NCBI GenBank assembly: GCA_013396635.1
Contig: WBMW01005029.1
Location: 1,927,106 to 1,991,105 of the forward strand
Origin: Penelope pileata
Taxonomy: Eukaryota; Chordata; Aves; Galliformes; Cracidae
DNA length: 64,000 nucleotides
Direction of reading: 5' to 3'
Part shown: one piece after another, positions 44,517-58,100 of the stretch
Position numbering within the stretch: the stretch's first letter is position 1
Layout of the letters: the number at the start of each line of letters is the position of its first letter
Translations under genes and position numbers: made by a program
Notes under the pieces: generated by a model
Database searches by the model: none
Told to the model about the DNA's origin: nothing
What the model saw: the letters and a program-made list of their open reading frames with translations, nothing else

Positions 44517-47500
44517 CTAGTTATGGAAAAGTACAGTAAGCAGGAACATCAACTAAGCAATATTATTGTATGACAAACACAAAATAAAATATTCCTTAAT
44601 GTTGACCTAGTTGAGAGATGTCTTAGAAAAAAGACAAAGCAAGGCATGTCTGAACCTCTTATGTGGAGCTATGTCTGAAGAAAAACTGTACCATCTCTAT
44701 CTTGGGAAATATTTTATTCTAGGACACTTGTGGGGAAGTACAGGCTGGTCTGTGAATTTCCTGATAGTCCGTAAGAGCTCCAGTTATTTGGTCAGGGGAT
44801 GAAGGGAACTGGGGAAATCAAGTTGCTGGATGAATACAACAAAGAAAATCAGACAAATAAAGCTGCCTTAAACTCAAGCTTGTTACTGAAATTGAGGACA
44901 CTAAATTCCATGTCTTGTAGTGGCTTTTTGACCATTTGCACTACATGGCTGACAACTCCAAAGGGTGTCTTATTACCTCAAATTCCCCCGGGGCCAGCTG
45001 CACACCGCTGTACAGCACTTCTGGAAAGACGTAGTTAGTGCCAAACGTGCCGCTGAGGGAGAACATGTCAAACTTGGTCTGCGCTGTCTCCACTGGCTGC
45101 CCACATGTGCTAAGGTCTGTGCTCCTACATTTGAGCAGCGTGCATATCTGTGGGGAAGAGGATTCAGAAAACCAAAGTACCAGTAGGCTTTCAAAAAACG
45201 AGAACTAGATTTGATAGTAAGAAAAGAAATAGTAAGATAGTAACAAAGATACAAAGATCTAGCACATTAAAAAAATGTCTAGTAGCAAAATTTAAAAGAA
45301 TCAATATGCTGATAAGCCATTTGGATATAAATGTCATGTTCATATTTAGTTCCTTTGTTTTGTAAGATAATTGCACATCATTGCATAACGTCAGCACAAT
45401 GGCAAAACCCGCAGCAGAAAGCAGCTCTCTCTTGTGACAAGAGTACCCCTATGAAGACTGAGATCTCTATCATCTTCTCTCCCTTTTGTACACATACACA
45501 GAAACCTTAAAATGTTAGAGCACAGTATCAACTCGGGGCCTTAACTTTCATCAGTTATAACATAAACAGAAAAATGAGATCAATGCCAGTAATATTAACA
45601 TGCCTCACGAAGAAAAAAATGTTTTGAGAGGGGCCTAAAAAATGCCTCATCTTGAACCACCTCAATCAAAAAATGGGATGAATGCAAAGGCTCTGCAAAA
45701 AGAATATCCCAACCTTCCCACTGTCCAAATATAAATAGAAAACCATTACCTGCAGATAATACTCTCCTTCAACAACATGTAGCCCATCAAAGGCACCTAG
45801 AACATAAATTTCATCTTTCTGCTTCTCTGCCATCTTGTAAGTCAGGTGGCAGCAGAGGTCCTTCTGGCAAATAGCACGATTTCCTTCAGTTTCAGTGAGT
45901 TCAGTGAAAGAGAAGAGATCATGGTAAACAACTCCACTGAAATAATGCCCATTTGGTGGAAGCTGTTTGATACTGCTGGCGTATAACTTCCAGTTAACAG
46001 CAGGAGGATAGTCAGGAGATAGACGTGGACGTGAGCTCAGTTCTGTCACCAGAAGGTGACCATTTTCTGTTTCTGTATTATAATAATATGCTCTCGGACC
46101 ATCTGGGGCATAAATACCACTCCCTGCAAACGCAGAAACATCAGAAAACTTTTAATCTGAAAGTAAGTGTATGGTACAAGTGAGCAGTCTTCACTAACTA
46201 AATGGGCCAAATTTTATTCTAATGTTTACTAGACAGTTCTGAAACTAAATCAGGCCTTCACAGACTACAATCCTGATTTAATGCTTTTCGTAGTCAATGG
46301 GAACTAAATGAAACTCTGATGTTTCTTGTACTGTAAGTGACAAGATCAGTACACTAAGCTGTTATTTAGGATTTAAATGGTTGAAGATGCACACTCATTA
46401 AGTTTAGCTCCATCAGAAATCAGTATTTCTAATTAAAGTGAATGCTAATGCTGTCAAGTAAAAAATCTGAAAAGACATGAAATTACCAAAAGTCACATTT
46501 CTATGCAAGTTCTTCACATATATGCATCTTTAAAGCCAAGAGTAAAAATTATCCATAAAAAATATGAGTTATCTGGCTTAGGGTCATCAATAACTGAGAA
46601 TAGGAATGGCCCGTATTTGCTTTCATCTGGAAGGCAAAGTTTAAGAATACTTTTCAGCAACACCAGTACATTTCTCTCACTTCGAAAGCATTACATTTGT
46701 GCTTGACTTTCACCATCTGTTCAGGAAAACTATACAGTGAAAAGAGGGCCTGCAAAGAAAACTTCACAGCTTTTGCAAGACTCAGAAGAGCATTTCTTAG
46801 CACTAGGCTTCCATCTAGTGGAGGAAAAAAGTTTGGGCCTTCACATAAACAAAACATTGATAAACACAAAGGTCTGGGTCAGAAGATGAAGAATCACACA
46901 TATTAAATTTCAGGACTGATCATTTAAAAAGGAATTAAAGGAGCGCCAGCTATCTTAAACATTTCTGAGTTGTAACATATCACATTTTGATTTCCTCTTT
47001 ATCTGTACAAGCTCTCTTGTCCTAATCCTGTTGACATGCGTATGCATGCCTGAAGTTTATGGGTATTTCACCTTAGGTCAACTGAGTTACTTAGATATAA
47101 ATGTTATCCTTGTGAACAAGAATTATGCTGATATCACATTACCTGTCATATCTAAAGAGGAGTTGTGTGTATTTGCTGAAAGAAAGTTGACACCCATTCC
47201 CATAGCCCATGCTGAGTGAAACTGGACCGCCGACAAAAGTGGGAGAGTATTAACCCAAGCAGTTGGGAACAGAATGGTGTCAACTTGCAACCTGCTTGCC
47301 AAGACCACAGCTGGATCATGAAACAGTAGGTCTGCACAAGTGAAAATGCCAAAGTATCCAAAGGATGTATTGAAAGTCACAAATTCTGGATCCTTGGGGT
47401 AATTGAACTGTTTCTCTGTCACAAAAAGGTTGTACTGTTTGTTGAAAGGAAGATATTAAAAAAATAATTAGAAAAGGAATTAAATGATTGAAATCAGGAC

Positions 47501-49900
47501 AATATTGATTACAATACTCATTAATTTAAAAACAAGTAATGGAGAATATGGTTTGTGAACATTACTTAATTTTGAAAAGGAAAATTCAAAGCATTAGAAG
47601 AGGAATTAAGCACAAATATATACGATTCTGATTTATACCAATGAAGGGGATTTGTATTTAGTTAGCAAGAGTTCAGGACATTAAAGCTTTAATACCTCAT
47701 GCCACTTCCAATTGACAGTAAAAATAGATGTATCTTCCAGAGTTTTAATTAATTTCATTTAATTACTTGCTATTAATTTCAGAACAGTAGGAGTGAAGGT
47801 ATCTTAAGAGAGTGACTTTTACTCACTCTCTAACACCTACTAAGTAATGACTCTACGGACAAATACACTTAATCCTGGGAAATAGCCTTTGTTCTACATC
47901 TTTAATCACCCAAGGATCAGAACTGAAGTTCCTGCACTTTGTAGAACTGTCTTACCTTGTGATAACGAGCCACAAGTTTCCCTTCCGAATCAAAGACAAC
48001 GTTGGTATTGAACTGATAGTGACCATCACTCGGGCACCTTGGATCACTGGAATTACACGGCTTCTTGTCTCCCATATTTGCAACCACATAGATGGAGTAA
48101 TTCCTTGCAAGGCAGCTCAGTCTTTTTTGCACTGGTGAAGGAGCAAATCTAATCAGCAGGGAAGGAAGGAAATAAGACATCAAAAACAATCAATCACTAT
48201 AAATGCCAAAGCTAAGACTAAAGATCACAAAAACAATAGGCTTAAGTTAGTCACTGAATACAATACAACTGTTTTCTGTTATTCAACAGGAGGCAGTGGT
48301 TTTGTGTTTCAAAGCTTAGGATGCCGAAACTCTGACTTCATTTCACATCAAATAACTGAAGAACACAGCAGTTTCCTCACAGTGAAAGCCAATCTTTGCA
48401 CTCTCTAGTTCTCCCTTTTGCCGCTGTCATGTAGCAGAGTATTGATGTGACAGTGACATACAAACTGATCTCAGCATCCTACTCCAGTTCTTTACGCAGC
48501 CTGCAATCTTGATGTAGGTCAGGATTTGTTTCTTCTACATTGTGTTCCATTATCTTTCACCAAGTCACAGAATCACAGCATCACCTAGGCTGGAAAAGAC
48601 ATTCACAATCATCAAGTCCAACCATCAACCTCATACCAAGTCTCACCACTAAACCATGTCCACACATCTCTTAAACACCTGCTGGGCAGCTCATTCCTAT
48701 GCACGACCACCGTCTCCATGAAGAAATACTTCCTAATGTTCAGTCTAAACATTCTCTGGCATAACTTGAGATCATTTCCTCATGTACTATCACTTGTCAC
48801 CTGAGAAAGGAGAGAGACACCATCCTCACTGCAACCTCCTTTCAGGCAGTTTTAGAGAACTAAGAGGTCTCCCCTCAGCCTCCTTACAAGTGACTAAAAA
48901 CAGTGCAAATTTATTAAGGAAAATGAAACTTGAGTTTCTTTTCCTTTATAATTCAGTAATGTCAAGAAGAACTGCGTCTGAACGATACCATGCTTTAATT
49001 TGATGCAAGTAAAATAAGTTAACAGAATAAAACGGTCACTATTTCATACTTCTAACTCATTTAAAATCAAGATTAAAAAATATAAATCTAAGATGGTGCA
49101 ATATAAGCTTTGAATAGTAGCATTAATTTTATTCACATTCATAATATTTCTAAATCTTAAACATGTTCTACAACATGCACTGAATAAATTACAGAAATGT
49201 AAATTCCATACTTTTTTTTTTTTTTTAAATAAGTCTTGACCTTCATAAGTATACTAACAAAAACCCAAAAGAATTAAAGTGAAAAAGACCTATGGAGAAA
49301 AATGAAGTTGCCTGAAGCTACCTATGGCAACTAATGATGTCTAATCTGTCTTCCTCTCACAGCAGTTGTTCAAAGACATTTAAAATTACACACATAAGCA
49401 CCCTTCAACCTAGCTGTTTTTCTCACCAGGCCATTCTCCCTTGTATAGTAGAGACAGTACCTTTCAGGATCAGCACATGGAATCCAATCCACCCGTGGGT
49501 CTGGAATATCCTCAAGATAAGGGTATACTGTTTCCCTTGTGAAGACCCAGCCATAAATGCCATCTTCAGGAGTCACAATGATACGGGCACCCTAATATCA
49601 ACATATAAAAACAACAGACAGCATTTTCCACCTCGTACAGATGATGAGCATTTACCAAAATGAATATCTCTAAATAGGTCATAATACCTGTCTGGCTGCT
49701 TCTTTGATGGCCACTTCCAAAATATCCATATTTTTGTCCATTAGCATCAAGGCCTCCTCAGGAGAAGCAGGCACTTCAGTGTCCTCTGACAACAGCACAT
49801 TGTGCTCATAGACAGCTGCAACGTAGCTGTCCACAGCCCAAGCCTCAAGAGCAGACAGCAGCAAAACCACAGCAGAGACGTGAGCCCTCCAAAGCCCCAT
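44397..49900 (-). CDS. VNN: vanin (pantetheinase), tandem copy C, complete seven-exon gene
   Basis: Exons in transcript order: 49688-49900, 49461-49591, 47956-48148, 47143-47434, 45750-46123, 44977-45147, 44397-44516. Junctions are GT-AG in consistent phase; 1494 nt, 497 residues. Signal peptide MGLWRAHVSAVVLLLSALEA precedes DSYVAAVYEH. Triad: Glu80 (VTPEDG), Lys179 (ARYHK), Cys212. It is the most diverged copy in exons 1-4, yet exon 6 is nearly the same as in B. Around the nucleophile it reads FTCADLLF rather than FTCFDILF, and AVQFHSAWAMGMGVNF rather than AVEFHSAWAMGMRVNF. As recalled, GMGVN also occurs in human VNN2, so this may be the VNN2-like copy, consistent with its place next to SLC18B1. 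Start: an upstream in-frame ATG exists (MLAPVLLLGDFQPSG), but the ATG at 49900 gives the same 71-codon exon 1 as A and B. C-terminus ends WYEKDPPHTEQASP without a GPI signal; probably secreted. Confidence 0.92.
44977..45147 (-). CDS. VNN: vanin copy C, exon 6
   Basis: 171 nt, phase 0 at both ends. Encodes ICTLLKCRSTDLSTCG to LAPGEFE. Identity with copy B extends about 10-15 bp into both introns. Confidence 0.92.
45750..46123 (-). CDS. VNN: vanin copy C, exon 5
   Basis: 374 nt, acceptor TTTGCAG, donor GTAATGG. Encodes GSGIYAPDGPRAYYYNTE through ICQKDLCCHLTYKM to VVEGEYYLQ. Confidence 0.92.
47143..47434 (-). CDS. VNN: vanin copy C, exon 4 (catalytic Cys)
   Basis: 292 nt, acceptor AAACAG, donor GTAATGTG. 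Nucleophile Cys212 in GIFTCADLLF; Gln250 where A and B have Glu in AVEFHSAW. Confidence 0.92.
47956..48148 (-). CDS. VNN: vanin copy C, exon 3 (catalytic Lys)
   Basis: 193 nt, acceptor TGATTAG, donor GTAAGACAG. RFAPSPVQKRLSCLARN through VFDSEGKLVARYHK, ending on Lys179. Confidence 0.92.
48563..48895 (-). repeat. CR1 LINE 3' region, antisense
   Basis: CACAGAATCACAGCATCACC, GGCTGGAAAAGACATTCACA, ATCATCAAGTCCAACCATCA, GAAGAAATACTTCCTAATGT, then AGGTCTCCCCTCAGCCTCC: antisense CR1 of an older, more diverged subfamily, in intron 2 of vanin copy C. Confidence 0.88.
49461..49591 (-). CDS. VNN: vanin copy C, exon 2 (catalytic Glu)
   Basis: 131 nt, acceptor ATATTAG, donor GTACTG. GARIIVTPEDGIYGWVFT with Glu80, ending DWIPCADPE plus two bases of the next codon. 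Confidence 0.92.
49688..49900 (-). CDS. VNN: vanin copy C, exon 1
   Basis: 213 nt, donor GTATTATG. Signal peptide then DSYVAAVYEHNVLLSEDTEV and MLMDKNMDILEVAIKEAARQ. Its first 53 codons are duplicated at 30577-31062. Confidence 0.92.
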
Positions 49901-52070
49901 ACCTGAAGGCTGGAAGTCACCCAAAAGGAGGACAGGGGCAAGCAAAAACAGGGAGCTTTAATAAGGAAAGTCTTGCAGAAACCTGGGAATACCCCAGCGT
50001 GACAGGAAGCTGACACCATGCAATGCAATCCCGTGTCCTGAAAGTCTCGCAACACCAAAGGTCAGAAAGCTGCGAGCATTGAGCAATCCAACGTTACACC
50101 ACTAACAGGGAGGTCACTACTGGGCTGCAGCCAAAGAAACACATTGCCTGCCAGATTAGAGAACTATTCAGGCACAACATTGCTGTGGGGAGGCAGTTCA
50201 TTGGAAGCTCAGGTCACAGCAGGAAGAAGGGCAATTTGGGAAATCTCAGCAAAAACTAGCACAGATGCATTCCAGGGCAAACTGCAGGGTGCGAGCAGGG
50301 AACTAGCCCTGAGGTCAGTGCTGCTGCATGGGCACTGCTGATGCCCAACTGTGGAGTTTGGCTATGCCTAGTACTTATTCACAACTGCACAGACTGAATA
50401 GCTGTGTTAGTAAAGCAAACTGGATATTTAGACTTGTCATTGGATGAGAGAAGCACAGCACCAACCCTGGGAGTGCTCAGTTTCCCATAGCAGATTCCAC
50501 TGCTCTACTTCAACCATGGTTCCTGGACCCCTAATCATGGCAGGGGAACAGGCTTGTGAGTTGATCTGACATTGTGCTAGAGCAGTTAGTTAAGCCTGTC
50601 TTGTTTCTACTAGATGGCTGGAGAAGTTCATGGGTTGCAGGACACGTCATTATTTTCAGTGACGCTTGAGTTCTGGTAATCCCTATCATTTCAAGTCCTA
50701 ACAGCACAAACAGGTAATTCCACAAACAGAGTGAAAGAAATCTCATGTCTACAGATTTGCACCTTGTGCACTTCGCATTTACTTCTGGATCTCCCAGTTC
50801 CTTCTTACGTCACCATCAGCATGGACAGGACTGGCATTTTAAAATAGGCTGAGTGGTATACTCCAGATTTCAGTAAGACCTAACACCTGACACAAAAGAA
50901 AATGGAGCTATTGCCAGGATACTTCTGCCCTTTAGCCTCCAATTCAGCTGGCTATCAGAGCAGCTCTTCTTGTTAGCACCCCAAAAAGGGGTACTGGCAG
51001 AATATTTCTCATGTAAATTCCACTGGCTTTTCACAACAAAAGAAGCTGATCAGAAATCATTAGGAGCAGGGCATTTTCCTTATCAATGGAAAAAGTGGGT
51101 ACCATGGAGCAGCTCTTCTAGGGCCCAGTTCTGGGTTCAAGGACAAAATAAGAGTCGTGCCACAAAAGAAGACTAAAAGTCTAGTTTGCAAGGCACGCCA
51201 TTAACTCAGTTCACCTCCTCCTTTGCGCTTAGCATCTAGAGGAGGGAGACATTTTTTTCCCCTCTCTGATTGTTGGAAAATGGTAGCCCTAGACTTTTGA
51301 TAGATTTACTTGTTGCAGAGGCAATTAGTGCAAATATTACAGCTAGCATTTATTAGCAAAACAGACATCTCAAAGACCAAACTAAGCTTTCACATATAAT
51401 ATGAATGTACATCCAGAGCACTGTGTCTTCTCCAGGACTAGAAATCAGTTCTGCATGGAGATGCTAAATATTCTCTTCATTACCCTTTGCCTCCCATTTT
51501 AAGGTACTTTCATATAATACATGAACATATATATGACACAAAAGACTCTTCCCATCCAATAAAATTCACAAAACTTAGGAAAAAAAGTTGCTTTATTGAA
51601 AACAGCATTGTGCTTAAATGCTTTGCTAATTCAAATTTTTTTTCAAAATTTTATGTCGTCAGTTATACTATTAGAAGATAATCTTTCTTCTAAAAAAAAA
51701 TACAGAAAATCATGGTAGCAAAATAGTAGCTTTATTCAAGAATAATGCACAGCAGGCTCAAGTATAGAAGCCAGACATTTGAAAATGGACCTCTTCACAT
51801 ACAGTGGTACACTGTATATGGAACACAATTAAACAGGCTGACATCTGAGGGCTACTCATCAGTCCAGCCAATCCACAATAGGACTTCCAAAAGAAAGGCA
51901 GTCAGTGTTTAGTGTTTCAAAACAGTGATGCAGCTCCAGCTAAACCAGAACGGCTTGTTCATGAGGGGATCATGTAACCCAATTCCAGGATAATAAAACA
52001 CTGTTAAGTCCACTCATCTCAACATTAAGTTAAACCACAATAGTAAATAGAGAATCAAAAGAATTTCTGG
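49901..52070. other. spacer between vanin copy C promoter and SLC18B1 stop
   Basis: The first 450 bp or so is the copy C 5' flank that is also found, diverged, upstream of the exon-1 fragment near 31000. The last 350 bp is the probable SLC18B1 3' UTR. Between them I recognise nothing. Confidence 0.5.
51731..51736 (-). terminator. probable SLC18B1 polyadenylation signal
   Basis: AATAAA on the minus strand about 335 nt after the SLC18B1 stop codon. Confidence 0.5.
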
Positions 52071-52143
52071 CTATGTTTCGCTACCCAATAGATTACTTCT
52101 TTCTTCATTATCACCAGGAGGGTTTTGAAGGCTGGAACTGGAA
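52071..52143 (-). CDS. SLC18B1: SLC18B1 terminal exon
   Basis: Acceptor GCAAACAG, then TTCCAGTTCCAGCC; encodes the cytosolic tail SSSSSLQNPPGDNEERSNLL, GSET, stop TAG. Confidence 0.88.
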
Positions 52144-55100
52144 CTGTTTGCAAAAGGAAAAGAACGGGAGGGAAGAAACAGGTTTAATATTCTCTAGATA
52201 TTTCTACGTAATACCAACATTATAACATAAAACCCACATAAACATGGAAAGAGCTACATGGGCCACTGAATTTGGTTCCCTACTATTGCACAGAACCACG
52301 TACCATTGCTTTCACACATCGTTTCTACTGACACAGTTCACAGATATCCTCCTGAAGGAGCCATTAGGAGGATTTGCTGTAATGTCACAGCCCTGTTGCT
52401 TGTACAGAAAAAGCATTGCCTGGTTCAGGAGTCTCTTTAGGTCAGTGAGGACTTAGTAAAGAATGTGAGTAGAGTATGTAAGCAGTATTTTTAGTGCTCA
52501 TCCTGTCATTCAATATCAGGCTGGTAGTGAATATAAAACGGAAACACAGCTTCCAAAGATTTGCTTCATATGGTTTTAAGAAAAACAAAAAATAACTCCG
52601 CATACCTTTTCCTTGTGGCCTCAGCAATATAAAATATTCCTGTTGCAAGTCCCTTTGAGAAAACAGTCAGTTATAATCACAGTAATAACAACCTTATGCA
52701 ATAGTTCTTAATTGCAATAGATACAAAAAGCAAAACATTTGTAATTACTTACACTTAATAGTGCCCATCCTCCTTGGATGGCCGAGGCCCATTCAAAACC
52801 CAGCTTTTCATTTAGAAATCCTCCTAGAGTAGGACCTATAAATGCCCTGCAACAAATCAAAAAGAAGTGTTGGTATCCCAAACAAATAAAAGGTACAGAT
52901 TATCTGCACAAGTTTTATTGCACTTTGGGGCCTTCCTCCATTGATTCCCTCTTCACCAACAAAGAAGTTGTCTTCTGCAGATCTGACTTGCCTATAAGCC
53001 ATAGCAAATACTAACTCTTTGTTTGCCATTGTCCCAACAAAACGGCTTAGTTGCCTCCTCGGCTGGAGATAGGAGGTATGTCAGAGTGCTGAATGCACAC
53101 TTTTCTGTATCCTGGACAGCTTAGAGGCTCTATTAAGAATAATGTTCTAACAGTGCCTACACAGATCACTTGTACCGTAAGAGAAATTTAAATTCTTCTC
53201 TCTTTGAATTTTAACTTTCCAAACTTCAAGACAGAAGACTGGTGGATATAAGCAGGTGGGAAGGCACAGTGTGATAGTTATGGTTCCTGTTACCATACTC
53301 ACTACAAGGTAGAGCTGTTTGTAACATGCCTGTACCTCTGTGCCAGTCCAAGGCAGCCGTGGAAGGTTACACAGCTGCTGTCACTTTATGAAAGTCCTAC
53401 ATGATATTGTCATTTGAAACAGCAAGGGGTAAAACTCTGTACAACTAGAGATTTCCTGGAAGCGAGTCATAATAAAACCATGTTTAGTAGCAGCACAAAA
53501 TACGGTTTTGCTAACTTTATACTGCGTCTATCTGCACTGAACCTTACACCAAATAACTGAAGTGCTAGGTGCCCTGTTTATCTTACAAAAATGGCGCAAA
53601 TCTGCACCACTGAAACTCCCTGCAGCCACAAAGGACTACAAGGACTGATAAAATATCCTGAAAGTGATTGCCAATAGGGGAACTCACTTCCCACTGAGTG
53701 ACACCTTTGAAGAGTTACACAGTCAGTAGCACCTTTCACTCATTTCTACAACAACCACTCCGTAAGAAACTTAGACACACTCTGCTAAGCTATAAGTCTA
53801 AACATAGACTTTGAATAATGGTTGTAGTCAAAAGAAAACAGAGTGTTCTATCCAGGACAAAAAAAGAGGTAAATGCAGGAGGAAAAAATAAAAAAAACAG
53901 GGTCTACTTCTGTCTACAATAAACATCAAAAGTTTCAGTGGCAACAATCACAACCATATAAGAGGGCAAATTAACATTCACTTAATTGCTGCAGCTTTTT
54001 GATACGAAGGGCAACATGTTTCGAGGCAAACAAGTTCAGAGTCCAATCCCTTTGTAGGACAAAAAAGCTTTGTTTCAACATGTCTGCTACACACCTGTTC
54101 AGCAAAAACCTCCTGAACGAAGGTCTACACAATGACTGCAGAGAATGATTTCTAGTTGTAATTGAGTATGTTTTCACATAGCAATAGTGCAGATCAACCA
54201 AACACTTCTAGCCTGTAAAAAGGTGACTGAATACATACCCAAGGGACCACATGGCACCGAGGAGACCAGACACCAGTCCCAGTAGACTCAGACCTTCTTC
54301 AAATCCATTCTCACTGCAGGAAGACAGCATGGAAGACACAATACATTATCGTGCCTCAATCTATAGCCTTCTCCTATAAAGGGTGTGGTGGAATCATGTC
54401 CGTTTACCCAGTACTTTCTTCTTCGCTGTTTGTCTGGAACATTGTAGTCCTCATCTCTTAAGACATCATCTCTTATGTCTTCTGGGGGAAATTGCTCACA
54501 TCACACCATCACACAGTCTCAATATTTCATATGGCAAGTGTAAAACAATGATAGGTGGTTTTTAAGAAAGACCTTGTTTCAAGAGGAACATACTTATAAA
54601 AGTAAATCAAGATCCTTCTAGGTCATTACTGCCAAGCCATATCACAGACTTTGTACCTTGAGAAAGTGCAACTTTCAAGCTGTTGGCACAATGCCAATGC
54701 AGACTGAAAATCTAGTGCAAATTGTGGGCTCCTAATCTTCCAAAGAAGGTGAAACAAGTCCTCTGTATATGAAACCACACACAGGTTATCCCATACTATG
54801 AGACTCAAAGTCCATTCGTTGTGCCTGTAGCACAGGAGTACACATTTACAAAATTTTATTAATATAATGACTGTGTCTTAATGGGGTACTCAGAAAAACC
54901 TAGGGCAAACAAGTAGTGGAAGAAGCATTTAATTGTTACTTGCTGCCTTGGTCTCAAAAGGGGAAAATAGCCACACCAAAAACACACTTTCCAGTCACCT
55001 CTGAAAAGAAGTTACACCTTGAGCTTCCTACTATTAGCAACATGGAAGACAAATTGGACAGAGTTACTTACTATGCACACTGAAGTATCTCTGGAAATAC

Positions 55101-58100
55101 TGGGATTGCACTCATTCCAAGGGAAAAGCCAATCAAAACCAGCATTAGGACAAACATCCACAGTTGACTGCAAAAGACGCATTTAAATAACTTAAACACT
55201 GAAGACTCTTTTCAGATGAGGACACCGTTTGACTGAAGGTTGTTACGTCAGCTCATCACGACTGAACAGAAAACTACGTTTCTCGAAGTCAGAAAGAATT
55301 TTTCTGTAAGTGAACACTAAGACTTCAGGAAAGAGCTCCATGCTTTTAACAAATATTTCTCTATCAAAGGCAGTTCAATTTAAGAGGAACACACAGAGAA
55401 GCAGTAGACAAATGAGCTTACTTCAGTAACACATAAATCCAAGCTCCAGATTTGGTTTGTTGCACAGGTGAAGGCTTTTGCAGGTAAAGTTTTGTATTCT
55501 AATACAATATACCCAAAGAGTAAAATCTTCAACATTCTTTTCTTTAACTAAGTCTGATCTATTTACTCTCACAGTTTGAAATTTATTACTTTTAAGAAGT
55601 CTGGGAGGGAAGAGTTGACTAATTCTGCACATTAGGAAGCCCATCACTAGCTTTAACAGAGTATATAACCCAGGACAAAAGGACTAAACAGATGTTCTGT
55701 AAATGTAGTAGAGCATTTTGCTCTGAATTAACTTGAGAGCTATGGCAATGCAGCGTTCAGGTGAAATAGACATTGTCTCAGCTAGCAGAGAGCAAACCTA
55801 TATTCAGGCACTGTACTCAGAATAGGACAACAAAAAATCAACAGTGCTGCACAGCCATGCATATAAAACCCGTAGTTAATGAACATTGATGAAGCTGAGA
55901 AAAACTGAAAAATAACACAGACAGATGACTTTGAAGTGGAAGCACCACAGAGCTGGGAGGCAAGGAAAATGAAAAAGCAGCACTCTTCCCACCACACGTG
56001 TTAACATGAGCAAATGAAATAGATGAAAAGGATCTATTTTAAGAAGTTGTCATTTCTACCTTTAACTATGCCTCAATTTTCAAGTGCTTCCACTGAATTA
56101 CATTTATAGTCTTGAGTTAGAAGTGAAAAACATACTGTTTCAAGGTCAGAAGTACTAAACAATGGACTTCTGGACAAATATGATTATGGTCATGACAGAT
56201 ATCACTAAAACATCACTTAAGGAGATAGGTTTAAGAGGCGGCAGTTTCTAACCTTTCGATGTGCAGTACAGGAGCAGGTCCTAACAGGAAAAAGGACAGG
56301 GCTGTTATTAAACCTCCTGATACCAGCAGCCATTTCCTAACATTCTGTGAAAGAAAAGGAAGAGATATGTACATAGGTTGCTCCAAAATAAATGCCTACT
56401 ATTTATTTCCATGGAAACTACAACAGACACAAAGAACACAATAACGCTATTGGATAGAGCAAGTTCTCAACTATAAAATGCTATTTTTCAACACAGTCAC
56501 CACCATTAGCCATGCATTTTCACCAGCAATGAAGAAGAGCCTGCATGTCATGCTCGTAAAAGTTTGCACCAGTGGAGGTGACCACTGTTGCTGTCGCCAC
56601 TGCTGAAATAAATGCACCACCCACCACTTCACTGTGCTCACATCCACTGTTTGTTTGGTCAACACTCAGCAAGCATCAATGAATGTCAGTGGGTATCATC
56701 TTTTCTGCATTAAGGAATCCAATTCCATCCCTTTGCTTCCCCTGCACTTCCATGTCAGATGCCATTTTGTCAGACTCTCCTTCTGTTGCCATCTGTCGCA
56801 CGGCAACAAAATGTAATGGAATATTGGTGGGAAGGTTTGTCCTCTACTGTCATACCACCAACATCTACCTCTGACATTGTGGACCAACAGAATAAAATAG
56901 GAGGCATTACTTTCAGAGCAGCCTTCATAATTTAAAGATGTGAATTTGTAATGAAGTTATTTTGTCTTTTCTTCTGCTCCTCTTCTAAATCATCATCTTC
57001 TAAAAAGCACTGCTCCTCTACAGATCATCATTACACATAAACTAGCAATTCACAATTTCTCTGCAAGTTCTGAACACCATTAAGAAACACTGAATTCGTG
57101 TTTCCTTGCCACCAGTGCAATTGCTGGCAGCAACTGCTTAATACAGAGATTTCATAATATTGAATAATGGTACTGGTCTGTTAGCAAAATATTCTGGGTC
57201 TTACTCTTCCTTAGCATAAGAAATATAATGCAGCAATGCATGCAATTCTCAAATACAAAGGTAATTATTTGTTTCTGTNNNNNNNNNNNNNNNNNNNNNN
57301 NNNNNNNNNNNNNNNNNGTGGGGAGGAGGGGAGAAAGAAATAAAAAGGTAGAGAACTGACACTGCTCTTCACGCACACTAGTCAAAGCTTAGGTTTCCTT
57401 GAACAATTAGCAGTGGCTGTCAATCAGGCAATTTTTGATACATCTTACTCTTCTCAAGACTACATAAAATCAGATGTGGACAAAAACATGTTTTACCAGT
57501 CTGTTCCATACCGGCTGGAAATACTGTGTTTAATCCACCAAAAACCTCAGTACATTTCAACTACAGGATAGTTATCCAACATCCTTTACAATTTTGGATG
57601 TTCTTATATAATCCAGACCTTGCTAAAGAGACCTTAAGCTGGCATTACTCAGTGCATGCACAAGGTCCTGAAACATAGATCTCTATACAGCAGCAGGTCA
57701 ATGTACATTGCTTCACTACAGGAAGCCCTCCCATACGAGGAAGTTCAGCTAAACATACAGAGTACATTTCCACCACTACACAAACAACCAGACAATACTC
57801 ACTGGCATTTTGTCACTTAGGAGTCCAAGGAGGGGAGAAGACAGCGAGTACGAGAGTGCTAAACCTAGGAACACTAAGCCCACATAACCAGTTGGGAGTT
57901 TGAACTATGAAAAACAAAAACAGAAACCATATATGTTATATTAATTAAACAACAATCCAAGAATTATATTTTAGGTCAAATAAATTAAATCATGCATGAT
58001 TTTTCATTTGGTCGATGCTCAGCTGAACATGACCCAGCAGCGTGCCTAGGTGGCCAAGAAGGCCAACGGCATCCTAGTTTGTATCAGAAATAGTATGGCC

